This document shows positions 1 through 10,945 of a stretch of DNA of 64,000 bases, piece after piece. The notes below the pieces were generated by a model, which was given only the letters and a program-made list of their open reading frames with translations, did no database searches and was not told where the DNA came from. This stretch comes from Meconema thalassinum (lineage: Eukaryota; Arthropoda; Insecta; Orthoptera; Tettigoniidae), in NCBI GenBank assembly GCA_946902985.2, contig OX336389.2:281739052-281803051 (forward strand), given 5' to 3'. Positions within the stretch are counted from its first letter, which is position 1. Each line of letters starts with the position of its first letter. Position numbers and translations under genes: made by a program.

Positions 1-1225
1 CTGCGACTGCGTCGTAAATCTTGGAACATTCTCGACTAAATGCTGACATCACTGAGAATCTCAGCTCAAGTAGCTTGCTGGCATAACATTTACGTCATCC
101 GTGCTTACGTCATGACTACCCACGTCATAACTATGACAACCATAACTCTCCTTATAATTTCAAATATAGCCACTGTGGTCTCTACATAATTCAATTACGG
201 GGGCAGTACCATTAGATGAAGATTATTGTGTAGGCTTCTTATTCAGACATTCACTTCGATCGCATAATTAGGACACAAGAAATAAAAATTCATTTTATAA
301 TTTCGCACAGCCACCATCTTGACGTTATGAAAGCAATTGAACTACATTAGATGCCGGTGGATTAGAATTTTACAAACAAGCTTCACTGCGCTCGAATGGT
401 TAAATCGCGAGAAAAGTCCATTTAAATGTTTCAACTTCGCTTGGCCGGTCATGTTGGTTTTGTACTTAGCAGACTTTGGAAAGTCACATATGTGAAATTC
501 TAGCAGTGCCCTTGATCACCATACGAAATTTCAGGGCGTTATCTTTAACTGTTGCAGAGATATAGAATGCCGGTTAAATATTTTGCGTGATTTTCAGGGT
601 AATATGATCGTAAGTAACAATAATTCAATTAGTAACTATATCAACAATTTCCACTTTGAGGAAATCTCACAAAGACACAATCTATACAGTACTGAAGGAT
701 GATGAAATAATAGGCAGTTTTAGGCATTACCTACAGCCATTAGTCTCCATGGTGATTTCTGGTATACATAGGAACTTTAAATTTGCTCTCCTGTAAAATT
801 AGAGAAATGCTACTTACGATAGTAATGACCTGAGCAGTCGATATCAAGTACAGCAAAGGTCCCAGGTTACTACCTTGTGGAATACCCATTCTTATTCTCT
901 TCAGTAGTAGTAGTAGCTGTTACATTATCGCATCACTGACACATTCCATTCTGAGGCCGGCTCGGTCAAATCTATCTCGAGACCCTGTAACACCATCACT
1001 TCAAGCGAAAGCCTAGACTGTTTACTTTTCTCAGTTTGTTGTGTGTTGTATTGTGTTTTAGGTTATTATTCGTATTGCCTAATCACTGTGATGAGGTAGG
1101 TTGGTTGGTGATTGAGATGCATATCCTCAAATGTGCAGCTCTTGAGTGATGAAAATATTGACGTTTTACTAATGAATAATCACTATTTGTAATGTCCGTG
1201 GAACGATCGATTAGTTGTGATCAAT
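1..1225. other. Intronic sequence with no recognised feature
   Basis: This is the left-edge part of the GCN1 intron after exon H. I see no coding similarity, terminal inverted repeat or tRNA-like promoter in it. A short run of agt triplets sits near 904-915. It may contain old repeats too decayed to read. Confidence 0.5.
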
Positions 1226-1235
1226 TTAAAATGAC

Positions 1236-1390
1236 TATGATGTCTTTGGGGAAATTATTTCATAGTTTCATTTGGTTGGTCTAATAAGAGGAATGCTATA
1301 CCGTGCATAGTTTTATTTATACTCTTTATAGTAAGTGCAGTTTATATTGGTTTACATCGTGTCGGCCACTAATTTCTACTTACACTTGCA
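1236..1390. repeat. Dispersed repeat shared with the hAT element at 17.2-18.9 kb
   Basis: About 150 bp here match 17590-17735 with substitutions and small indels (for example gaaattatttcatagtttca against gaaattatttcgtagtttca, and later tcggccactaatttct against ccggccctcatttctt). The second copy lies inside a hAT element with clear ends, so this is probably the remnant of a related non-autonomous hAT copy. The ends of this copy are not visible. Confidence 0.6.
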
Positions 1391-1677
1391 CAAGAGCTGC
1401 TAAAAGACGTATCAGTAATGGCATGCTTCCATTGGTCACAAGGTTGGGGCTTTTGGTTTTTTTTTTTGCGAAGGGGGGTTGGTTCGGTTAATTTGAAAAT
1501 CCGTAATTTTAAGTCCTTATTTTTCCTATCCTGATGACTTCGAATTATTGAAGTTTTACTGTAATAAGACAGACAGCATATTTACTGGGAAAGATCAATC
1601 AGAGTGACAGAACTACAATGTCCAAGACAGAAAATAATTATTACAACTTAGCTAGTGGAGAAGGTTAAGAGACAAAC

Positions 1678-1947
1678 CTTGGTTACAGCATTTAGTGCCT
1701 CCCATGCCATTTGTAGAACTTCCTTATTACAATCCATGAAAAGATGAATCAACCCTCGTAATAACTGCGGCACATATTGCGAGTAGTCTGCATGTGTATG
1801 TCGACAGAAGGCACAGAGCAAGGTCACAGAAGCACGTCGTACTTCCAAACTGTCAGATCGAGTGGATTCCATCAGCTGGTCCATCACTGTCCGAATGCCA
1901 ACCTCATCTGTCACTGACAGCACTACAGCTTGACAATATTCCAATTC
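1678..1947 (-). CDS. GCN1: GCN1 exon H (most 3' exon in window)
   Basis: Ninety codons, phase 0, opening ELEYCQAVVLSVTDEVGIRT and ending MAWEALNAVTK. It aligns with the GCN1 segment containing NCQAVILSV and SWDALNAITK in vertebrates; the middle (TRSDSLEVRRASVTLLCAFC) is more divergent, as expected for this part of the protein. The acceptor is tttctag ending at 1948 and the donor AAG|GTTTGT at 1677, a usable but weaker match to consensus than the other donors. The remaining exons, including the RWD-binding region that recruits GCN2, must lie left of position 1. Confidence 0.95.
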
Positions 1948-2044
1948 CTAGAAATATAACATTTTAAAACTCTGAAGAAAAACAGTGCAAGAAAAAAAAT
2001 ATCCTGGGACAAATAGGAAGAACAAATAAAGTCAGGGTTATATA

Positions 2045-2230
2045 TTAATGTTGTTGATGCTTAATATTATAGGCTTTGGACATATTTTGTCATCAGCCCC
2101 ATGTACTTTTGAGAGAATGGTATGTGTGATAACCTGTGTAATCTTAACCCTTATGTTTATCCCGCTTTAGTGCAGAATTTGCTTTAAGTAGTAGTGTGCA
2201 TGCAATTAAGGTAATTAGGGTCCATACCTG
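2045..2230. repeat. SINE-like fragment (same family as 48035-48300)
   Basis: The run of tgttgttgatgc, ataggctttggacat, a cat-cagcccc block and gataacctgtg follows the same order as 48035-48300, where the matching words are tttaggctagggacat, catcagccctatgacc and ggtaacctgtg. No tRNA-like promoter or target-site duplication is visible in this copy. Confidence 0.5.
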
Positions 2231-2855
2231 CAACTTTTACACAGATGTGGTAGCACCAGCCCCTAAAATATATATACATTTAGGTAACTCAAAATAACCA
2301 CTTAAATTCTCATTTTCTTTATGTTTTTGCAAAAATGTTGTGAATGAGATCATAATATTGGCCCACATGGGACTGTCATTGTACATCAGTTATCTTTGAT
2401 TCCAAGGACAGAGTAACACATGCCACGAGTTGCTTGTGGAACTGCTGATTCATGGAGAGGGCTCTTTAGTGGACTCTCTAATACGGAATTGTCTAGCATA
2501 TTCGTAGTGATGGCACAATCATCGAACCCTACTTTCAAATCGAAAATGGGTTTATAAAATTTCATTGTATGATAGTCACACACACTGCCACGAATTCTGT
2601 TGCTAACCTAGTGTGACATAGTCAGAAGATAGGAGTGTTAGTGCACACTGCAAGCAGCTGGCATGCAGCACGTCAGCCTGCGCCTGTACTAGTCTAGAGT
2701 CAGCCACACAAAAGTAAACATTGCTACAGAGGGATTGATTGATTGATTATTTCAGGATTACATACATAGGACTCAAAAGTCCCATTGGATGTACATAATC
2801 CACTCTCTTACATAATAATGCAACATGATCAACAATCATTAAATTTAACGAACTA

Positions 2856-3812
2856 CAGGGAGATTAAAAATGATTCATCGAGTTTTGTATGAATGTATTT
2901 CAAGTATTACATTGTGTGAAAAAGCACATTTTCAAGTTTCTTACACATGATTACAAATGTTCTATGTGCTCTCCTCGTGTTACACAATACACATCTATGC
3001 AGTAGTCAAGCTCAGCCCATACACATTTGAGCATGTCCTGTCAATGTCCACCAGCGCAGCAGTGATGTGATCCTGGAGTTCAGCGAATGTTGTTGGCAAA
3101 GGTGATATGTACGAATTGTCTTTCACGTTTCCCCAAAGAAAATAATCAAAAAAATGTAAGGTCAGGAGACCTTGGGGGCCACCTGAAGAGTGCCAACTCA
3201 TCCTTAGCACGTCACCCAATCCACCTGTTTGGAAGTTACTCGTTCAGAAGTCGGCGCACTTATTGATACCAATGAGGTGGAGCTCAGTTTTGTTGGAATA
3301 TGAAGTGTGGGTTATCAGCTAACAGTCTCGGATATAGCCAAGTCTTGTAACATGTGTAGGTACGTCATACCCGTCACAGTTTTCCCAGGAAAGAAGTAGG
3401 CCCCGTAAACGTTGATATGTGACTCAGCACAGAAGACATTCACCTTTGGAGAATCCCCTTCAATCTCTTTTCTTTACAGAGGCAGCCTGTGTCCTTGAAC
3501 TGTGGATACCATCGCAGAATGCTTTAGTGGGTTGGTGAACGTTTGTTAGGGTACTGTCTTCGGAACGCACGCTGCACGGTAGTGACGGATTCTTCTTCTC
3601 ATTTTGCAGCACACAAAATGCTTTCTGTTGATTAGTTGCCATTTTGCAAACTGTTATCCCTACCACCTGGTGAGTCACAATGAAACTTGCAGTGACATAA
3701 ACAAAACTTTAAAGTATGCTCTTTCGATTGGTTATTAGTACAGATGGGTGGGCATTATATATTTGAAGCTATAAGACGTCAAAACCCGATGAATCATTTG
3801 TAATCACCCTAT
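2856..3812 (-). mobile_element. Internally deleted mariner-like transposon
   Basis: Inverted termini of about 30 bp begin CAGGGAGATTAAAAATGATT on the left and, reverse complemented, TAGGGTGATTACAAATGATT on the right, each next to TA, the mariner target. Inside, on the minus strand, 3460-3678 opens MATNQQKAFCVLQ, typical of the N-terminal helix-turn-helix of insect mariner-like transposases, but it frameshifts soon after. The stretch 2995-3219 holds a C-terminal FFDYFLWGNVKDN motif. The catalytic middle is missing. The element is 957 bp, shorter than the roughly 1.3 kb of complete relatives, so it is a dead deletion derivative. Confidence 0.85.
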
Positions 3813-3827
3813 ATAATCTACATTAGG

Positions 3828-4164
3828 AATAACAAGAAGGGATAGAGTAAGAAATGACAAAATGAGAGAGATAGTGGAAGAGAATCCCTTACAACAGATC
3901 ATAGAGAGGTCGAGATGAGTTGGTATGGACATGTTAGGAGAATGCAGGAGGACAGGATACCAAGGAGGATACACGAGATGGAAATGGAGGGCGAGAGACC
4001 AAGAGGAAGTACAAGAGATAGGTGGATTGTGGGTGTGAAGGAGGCGAGGAGCGGAAAAGAGTGAGGAGTGAAAAGTGGTGGGAAGATAGAAAATGATGGA
4101 GAGGCTTATGTTCCAAGCAGACCCAGCCAGGGGCTGGAAACTGTAGAAGAAGAAGAAGATGATG
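3828..4164 (+). mobile_element. 5'-truncated family A LINE, 3' end only
   Basis: A perfect 12-bp duplication, aatctacattag, flanks this insert at 3816-3827 and 4165-4176. The first copy begins at the right end of the mariner element, so the LINE landed next to it. The insert encodes a decayed C-terminus including MSWYGHVRRMQEDRIPRRIH and ends in a gaagaagaagatgatga tail, like the longer family A copies at 5.2-8.3 and 27.3-30.4 kb. A very short 3' copy with a perfect duplication is the usual product of incomplete target-primed reverse transcription. Confidence 0.9.
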
Positions 4165-4249
4165 AATCTACATTAGAACTACTCTAAAATTATCAATGTA
4201 AACCCATGATGCACTTGCCACGATCTCGTAATCCTCTTTAATTGTCATT

Positions 4250-4995
4250 ATTATAGCCCGCAATTAATGCATTGGTAAGATGTATCGCGAGTACTGAACG
4301 ATGGGAATTCTCATAGATATACAACTTGTACAAATTATATATGCCTGATGTTTTTCTGAAATAACATTATAAACCACTGAACAATACTCCAACATAGGAT
4401 CTACCAGGGACTGAAAAATAATTTGCGTATAATAATCGGCAGGCACCACTTATTACATCGAAGCTGGTGAATAATCATTACACCTTTATTTAACAACTCT
4501 ATTTCTATGTTCAGTCCAAGATGAAGTACTGTTCATTGTAAGTCCCAAATTGATAACAGATTGTTTGTATGGAACAATGGTATCACCGATTGAGACAGAC
4601 ATAAAATTGACATATCAATGAATATGAATTTCAAAGAAGAATAAGTCATCTTTGAAGCATTAAGAATTAGATTGTGGTCAGATGCACAATATACTAGCCT
4701 TTCAATGTCATCATGAACATTCTTCAGCACATTAGGGAATTTGTGTAGTAGAAAAATGAACATACACTTTAAGATCAGCAAACATGTGGTAAGTTATTTG
4801 ACATGTTGAGAGATGCTAAATATGTTGAAGGTATTTAGTAAAAGCAAAGGTGGGCCAAGGACTTACCCTTGCGGCACACCATTTTTGACCAATGCCCATT
4901 CAGAACAACTGCCATCTTTAATTACGGTACTTTGATATATGTTATCCAAGTAAGAATGAAACTAGTGGATGATACTCTCGGAAAACCTTATATGG
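4250..4995 (-). pseudogene. Decayed reverse transcriptase of a CR1/Jockey-type LINE
   Basis: Reading the minus strand from right to left, 4885-4866 gives NGVPQG, the RT motif before the catalytic block. Then 4781-4533 contains DDIERLV with LILNASKM, like the LxLNxSKT region after the catalytic aspartates, and 4449-4264 contains FQSLVDPMLEYCSVVYNVIS, the standard thumb motif of these elements. Several frameshifts and stops separate the pieces. No ends or duplications could be found, so this looks like an old fragment. Its residues differ from families A and B, so it is a third LINE lineage. Confidence 0.75.
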
Positions 4996-5244
4996 AATAG
5001 TTTAGATAGCAGCAAATCATGATGAAAACGGTGTGTGCGCGCACGTGTGGTGGTGGTGGTGTTCGTCATGTGTTATTCACAATGATAAAAATAATAATTA
5101 TATGGCAAACTTCAAGTGAAGTGATAATGCAAGTTGAAACATACTGGATGACAAATAATGCAAATAATAATAAATTTTCAAAAAGGCATTGGGAAAGAAA
5201 TTTATATCTAATGGCATGAGTGTGTGGCACCAACCACATTTAGA

Positions 5245-8200
5245 TTCATCATCATCATACTTTTCCGTCTCCAGTTTCCCGGGTGCGGAAGACAAGCGCT
5301 GGCCACCACTTTCTGTCACTGTACAACTTTCTTTCTTTTTTCTCTACTTCTGATTTCACAGTCTCAATCCAGCATTTTCTGGGTCTTCCCCTCGGTCTTT
5401 TCCCTTTCAGTTCTCTATTGAAGTAGTCCCTTGCTGTTCTAGTGTTATTCATTCGCATCATATGTCTATACTACTGGAGTCTATGCTTCCCTATAACATT
5501 TGCAACAGTTTCCTGTATCCCAGCTTCTTTCCTATTTGTTACGTTTTTGATCTTGTCTTTTCTGGTCTTTTGATTCATGGTTCTAATGAATTTCATTTCT
5601 GTTACTTGGATTTTGTTAAGGTCTTTATCCAGTCAAGTACATGTCTCCAGTCCATACACCAGAATTGGTACAAAGTAAGTATTGAACATTGTTAATTTTG
5701 CTTTCAGAGGTATGTTGCTGTCCCATAGTAGGCTTCTCACTTTACTGTAAAAATGTGATGCTTCCTGTGTCCTGTTGAGTACTTCTTGCTGAACTTGAGT
5801 ACTTCCTGCTGAACAGTGTTATCCTTTGAGATGGTGCTTCAGAGATATTTGAAGTAGTTCCTTCCGAAAAGATGTTAGAATTGGTACCGTCTCTGTTGAT
5901 AGTCATTTCTACAGTCTTGGTTTTGCTGATGTTTAGCTGGAACTCAAACTTGTTCCAGGAATTTAGCTTCTTTTGTACTTTAGCTTCCGTTTCTCCCCAT
6001 ATCAGAACGTCATCTGCAAATACAAAGGCGTTTGGTTCACTGTCAGCTTCCTTAATAGATTTAAGGATCCGATCCATTAATGTGATGAATAAAGGTGGTG
6101 ATATGGCACTTCCTTGTTGGACTCCTCTCTGTGTTTCAAACCACTCTGATCTTCCATTTCCTATCTGGACACAACTATAGCATCTTCCCTTTATCAATCA
6201 AGTAATTTGGCACATGCATATCTTCCAGACATTCCCAGATCTTTTTTCTTGGGACACTATCATAAGCCTTTTCAATGTCCAAAAATACCATCACCAGGTT
6301 TTTTCTACGCCCCCAAAACTTCTCGGCTAACATTCTCACATCGAAGACGAGGTCTGTTGTACTTCGATGCTTCCTGAATCCATGTTGTTCTTCTAGAAGT
6401 GGCTCTACTATCTTTCTTATTCTCTTTTCTGTTATTTTTTCAAGGATCTTCAGTTTTTTTTTGTTTTTTTAGCGTATGGCTTTTAGTGCCGGGAGTGTCC
6501 GAGGACATAGGATCTTCAGTGAATGTGATAGAAGGGTGAGGCCTCTGTAATTTCCACATTTTCTCATATTTCCCATTTTGAAAAGGGGGATGATCACTCC
6601 TTTCCTCCAGTCCTCTGGGATCCTGTTCTCTTTCTGAGTGATCGACAGTACTCGATACAGCCAATTTAATCCTAGTGTTCCAGCTGCTCTCAACATGTCA
6701 GAGCTGAGTTCATCAAACCCTGATGACTTTCCCCCCCTCATGTTCTTTAGTTCTGACTCAACTTCTAACCATGTCAGTGGGTGTGGATTTTCACATCCTG
6801 CATCTACTCTGCAATAATTGTCACTGTTATTGCTGTTTACATCTCGGTTTAGTAATGCATGCTTCATTTCATTTCTAATTTCTTCATACATCCTAAACAA
6901 ATTTCCACATCATCTGTCTCCAATGCCGTGATGTTTCATGGACCACTCCTTCTGTTCCTTATAACTTTGTACAATATCTTATTTCCTTGGCTGTCTTCCA
7001 TATCTTAATAGTGAAATCGTCCCAACACTTATCCTTTTCCTCCTGGACCAGTCGTTTGTCAGCAAGCTTCTTGTCCCTGTAATTCTGTGCAAGACGTTCA
7101 ATTTCTGCTTCATTGCGACTACTGTCTGTTTTCTGTTTTTCACAGTCTAATTTCCTTTTCAGCATATTTCTTTCTTTCACTTTCTTCACCCTGTCGTTCC
7201 ACCAAGGTGTTTCCTTTTCTCTCTGTATAGCATTTGTTTTTCCACAAATTTCTTCAGCTTCTGAAACGAGAGTTTCTTTGAAAAACATCCATTCTTCCTC
7301 CACCCCTCCTTTTTCATGTTTTGGTAGTTTTGCTGTTATCCTCCTTTGGTACTCCATTTTCTTTTCATCATCATTTAGAAGCCAAGTCCTGATCTTGGGC
7401 ATTTTCTTGCGTTTGATCTCTTGTACTTTAATATTCTTGAGGTCTGTGACTAGGAGTCGATGGTCACTACCTAGGCATTCACTAGGAATCACTTGAACAT
7501 CTGAAATGAACTGACCAGCTCGTCTGTCAGTTATTATGTAGTCTATCATTGTTTTGAGCTTCCCATCCCAGCTGTAGCATGTTATTTCATGGCTTGCCCT
7601 TTTTTGAAACCATGTGTTTTGTATGCTCAAGTTGTTCCATACACAGAAGTCTAACAGATGTTCTCCTTCAACGTTTCTTCTCCCATAGCCCTGGGGTCCA
7701 ATTATTTTTTTCATAGCCCTGCCTCTCATTGCCAACTTGGGCATTTAGGTCACCAATGATGGTGATATTGTCCTCAGATATTTGGTCCTCTAGATCTGTA
7801 AGGAACGGTTCTTTTTCCTCTGTATTAAATCCCGTTTGCGGTGCATACACTTGGTCTACACGTAACCTCATTTTGACGATCCTGTCATTTATATAACTGA
7901 TATCTGCCTGTATATCTATGTCTTTGTGGAGAAGGAATGCCACTCCATTTTTAGCTTCTGCCATGTTCCCACTCCAGTAAAGCACATAACCATTTCTCAA
8001 GGGTCTCTTCCCAGAACCTTTCCACTTGGTCTCACTCAATCCTAACATCTTTATTTTTCACCTTTCCATAAGGTCCACAAGTTCTTCACATTTATTAGTA
8101 AGGGTAAGGATATTAAGAGTTCCAATTTTTAGTCGTTTCTTCTTAGTCGATGTATGTCTCGTCCTGTATCCCCGAAGAGCTTCGGACTGTGTGCCGTCAT

Positions 8201-8338
8201 ACAATCGTGAGTTACAAGGAGATTTGTCCTGTCCAGTATTTAATCCGTTTTTACATCTGAGGCTTGTTTTAGTTTTGAAAGCACGATACTATCCACCATT
8301 GGCCACCTACGCCTAACATGGCTTCACCATTGCCCCGT
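5245..8338 (-). mobile_element. Family A RTE-like LINE, near full length but broken
   Basis: The 3' end is a tcatcatcatcat tract (GAT repeats on the coding strand) at 5245, as in many RTE-type LINEs. In coding order: apurinic-type endonuclease at 8048-7668 with LGLSETKWKGSG and IIGDLNAQVGNERQGY, continuing at 7744-6959 with LGSDHRLLV. A linker with RGGKSSGFDELSSDMLRAAG and RT fingers lies at 6900-6469. RT palm sequence VMVFLDIEKAYDS lies around 6230-6290 in another frame. FVFADDVLIWG, the catalytic motif, is at 6197-5742, and the C-terminal KGKRPRGRPRKCWIE is at 5461-5255. At least four frame breaks make it inactive. A 55-bp later insertion sits at 6454-6508. Clade assignment is by general resemblance. 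Confidence 0.85.
6454..6508 (-). mobile_element. 55-bp retroposed fragment with poly(A)
   Basis: The 11-bp word aggatcttcag occurs on both sides (6443-6453 and 6509-6519). Between them is a T-rich tract followed by about 35 unique bases containing gccgggagtgtccgagga. On the minus strand this reads as a short 3' fragment ending in poly(A), so it is a heavily truncated retroinsertion into the family A LINE. The source family is not certain. Confidence 0.8.
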
Positions 8339-8339
8339 T

Positions 8340-8835
8340 AGCCATCACTTAGTTTATTTAAACGAATTACAGCCTGAAATGAGATTCTTGTCAATTGGCA
8401 CAGGTGCAACGTGGGCTGCAAGTAGTTTCTGTTGACTTGAGATTGTAGGGAGACAGAGATTCTTGCTAATCCCAAGAATGGTGTGGCATGTTTTCGTTCC
8501 TGCAAATTTGAGTAATCTTGAAACCTCACAACAAAGTGTCAAGATCAAGAATTTTGATACTGGCAAGAATAGAGAGTGTTTAGTTATTGTTGGTATCACA
8601 GTCTAAGATAAGCATTTATTCCAAGAATTGGATTTCTCACAACCACATTGATGACCAGAAGCTTCACTCAATGAGCACATTATGACTTAATAGCTAAAGT
8701 CTCTAGTCCCTTATACTGCTGCCGATGATGAATAACAGTTAAAAATTAAAAACATCCAATCCTTATTCTTAAAGTGCACACACTGATAGTTGAAACCAAC
8801 ACTAATCTAATAAATATCACAGCAATTTGACCCAT
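8340..8835. other. Intronic gap, nothing recognised
   Basis: This stretch lies between the LINE 5' end and exon G. I see no repeat ends, tRNA-like boxes or protein similarity. The same is true of 9160-9640 on the other side of exon G. Confidence 0.5.
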
Positions 8836-8909
8836 CCTTAATGAGTGTTAAAAAATCTTAAGATAATACATACAATCCATAGATGTTGACAGATGAAGAA
8901 TGAAGTTAC

Positions 8910-9155
8910 CTGTGCTTCTTGAGGAGTACCTTGAGCAGCAGACAAAGCAGCAAGAAGTGCCGGAAGAATTTTGTGCAAATATTTTGTAAGAGCTTCACCA
9001 GCCACTGATGCCAAGATAGACAAAGCTTTGGTGTTGACCCTAGGGGGAGCTATTAGTTGAGGCACTAGGTATGGTAGCACAACACGGGACTTTATGGCCA
9101 TTACTTGACGAAGGCCATCAAGAGTCGATTCAGCTATGGTAGGATCCGGATCATT
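8910..9155 (-). CDS. GCN1: GCN1 exon G
   Basis: Eighty-two codons, phase 0 at both ends: NDPDPTIAESTLDGLRQVMA, then IKSRVVLPYLVPQLIAPPRV and NTKALSILASVAGEALTKYL. The DGLRQVMAIKSRVVLPYLVP stretch is highly conserved in GCN1. The acceptor is ttttgcag ending at 9156; the donor is CAG|GTAACT at 8909. The opening NDPDP is not a close match to vertebrate GCN1, where this linker is variable, but the exon joins F and H with no gap. Confidence 0.96.
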
Positions 9156-10567
9156 CTGCAAAAGAAACAAGTAGTTCTATGAAGAACTTAAGAGGCTACT
9201 TTTCTTAAAATTTAAAATTCAAGCTAATTAGTAATCTATTTAGACCTATGTAGAATAATAATTATATCTATGAAACTGAATTGGTAGCACTAGCATTACA
9301 GAATTTGCTCAAGATATAACTGAACTGTTGAGACCTAAGAAAGCACTACAGTGTGTGTGAAACTGTTTCCTTTCATGGATTCTCAGATATTTAGATTCTA
9401 TGGCTCAGTTGCCCAGACAGTTATTGAGTAGCTTGTAGGATTGCTACCTCTGAAAATGTGCAAAATTATGTCTCTTGTAGCATGCACTGTATATACAAAA
9501 TTTGATAGAAATCCACTGAATGTTAAGGCAGTTACGTGCAGTTAAACATGGAACCTATAAATGCACAAACAATTATTTTAGTGACACTGATATAAATACA
9601 TACATGTTACACACACTTGCATTCCTCATAATGAATCAGCAATGTGATGTTGTTTGAGTCTTCAGTCTTTTGACTGGCTTGATGCAGCTTCCATGCCTTA
9701 TTAGAATATAATCATTATAATAGTGATTGTTAAACCAATATATTTTGAGCTAATTGTTTCATCTCTACATAGCTACCACACCTTACATCCAAGGCTATCT
9801 GTTTAACATATTATAACCTTGGCCTACCCCTACAGTTCTTGACCTCGACCCTTCCTTCCTAAAGTAAGTTAGCTAATCATTGGAGTCTTAGTATGTGTCC
9901 CACCAACCTATCTCTTCTCTTCATTAGCAGTCACCTGAAACATCTCTCTTCACCCACTCGTCTTAATACATCTTCATTTGTTACCCTATTTACCCATCTC
10001 AACTTCATCATCCTCCTGTTACACCACATTTCAAATGCTTCTCCCCTCCCCTTTTCTGCTGCGCCAACAGTCCAAGTTTCACTTTCATAGAGTGCCACGC
10101 TCCAGACAAGAGGCTTTCAAAAATGACTTTCTAATAGCTCAATCTATACTTGATGTCAACAATTTATTTTCTGTAGAAATGCTTTCCTTGCCTGAGCCAA
10201 CCTACTTTTTATATCTTCTTTGCTTCATCCATCACTGGTTATTTTGCTTCCTAAGTAGCAGAAGCAACTTGCTTCCTTTAGCTTTCCACCTGCTAATTTG
10301 ATGTCAATAGGGGTTTCTGATTTCTTTCGGCTGCATTCCATTATTTTTGTTTTACATTTATTAGCTTTCCTCATGAATTCTTTCCTCAAGATGGAGTCCA
10401 CGTCATTTAGAAACTCATTCAAATCCTCGGGTGAATCGGCTAAGATGACAATGGCATCAGCAAATCTCACTGTTGGCATTATTTCTCCTTGAATCTTTTG
10501 AATTTCCTTCATTGCTTGTTCAATGTACAGATTGAAAAGTATTTGTGATAAGTTGCAGCCTTGCATT

Positions 10568-10683
10568 GTGCGTCAGGCCTCGGCAGCCGGCACAGTTCAT
10601 ATCCTCGCCGCTAGATGGGGGCTTCATTCATTCCATTCCTGACCCGGTCGGAGACTGGAAGCAGGCTGTGGATTTACTTTTAC
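10568..10683 (+). mobile_element. 5'-truncated SINE (family E) with 14-bp duplication
   Basis: Perfect copies of tgcagccttgcatt at 10554-10567 and 10684-10697 bracket 116 bp that are nearly identical to the reverse complement of 23746-23862, the 3' half of the complete SINE at 23746-24078. The tRNA-like head is missing. The close match suggests both copies are young. Confidence 0.95.
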
Positions 10684-10945
10684 TGCAGCCTTGCATTACA
10701 CCTTTCTGAATACCAGCTTCTCTCTCAGTTCTTTTGGCTCGAATAACTGCCATCTGGTTTCCGTATGGATTTAATTAAGATCACTCTCTTATCCCTGTAC
10801 CATATTCCAATCCTTTTCAAAGCATCAAACAACTCATTCCAATCAACGTTAGCAAAAGCCTTTTCTCAGTCTACAAATGCCATGCATGTTTTCTTATCTT
10901 ACCTTACTCTACCTTCCAAGATCAGCCTAAGATATAGTACAGCTT

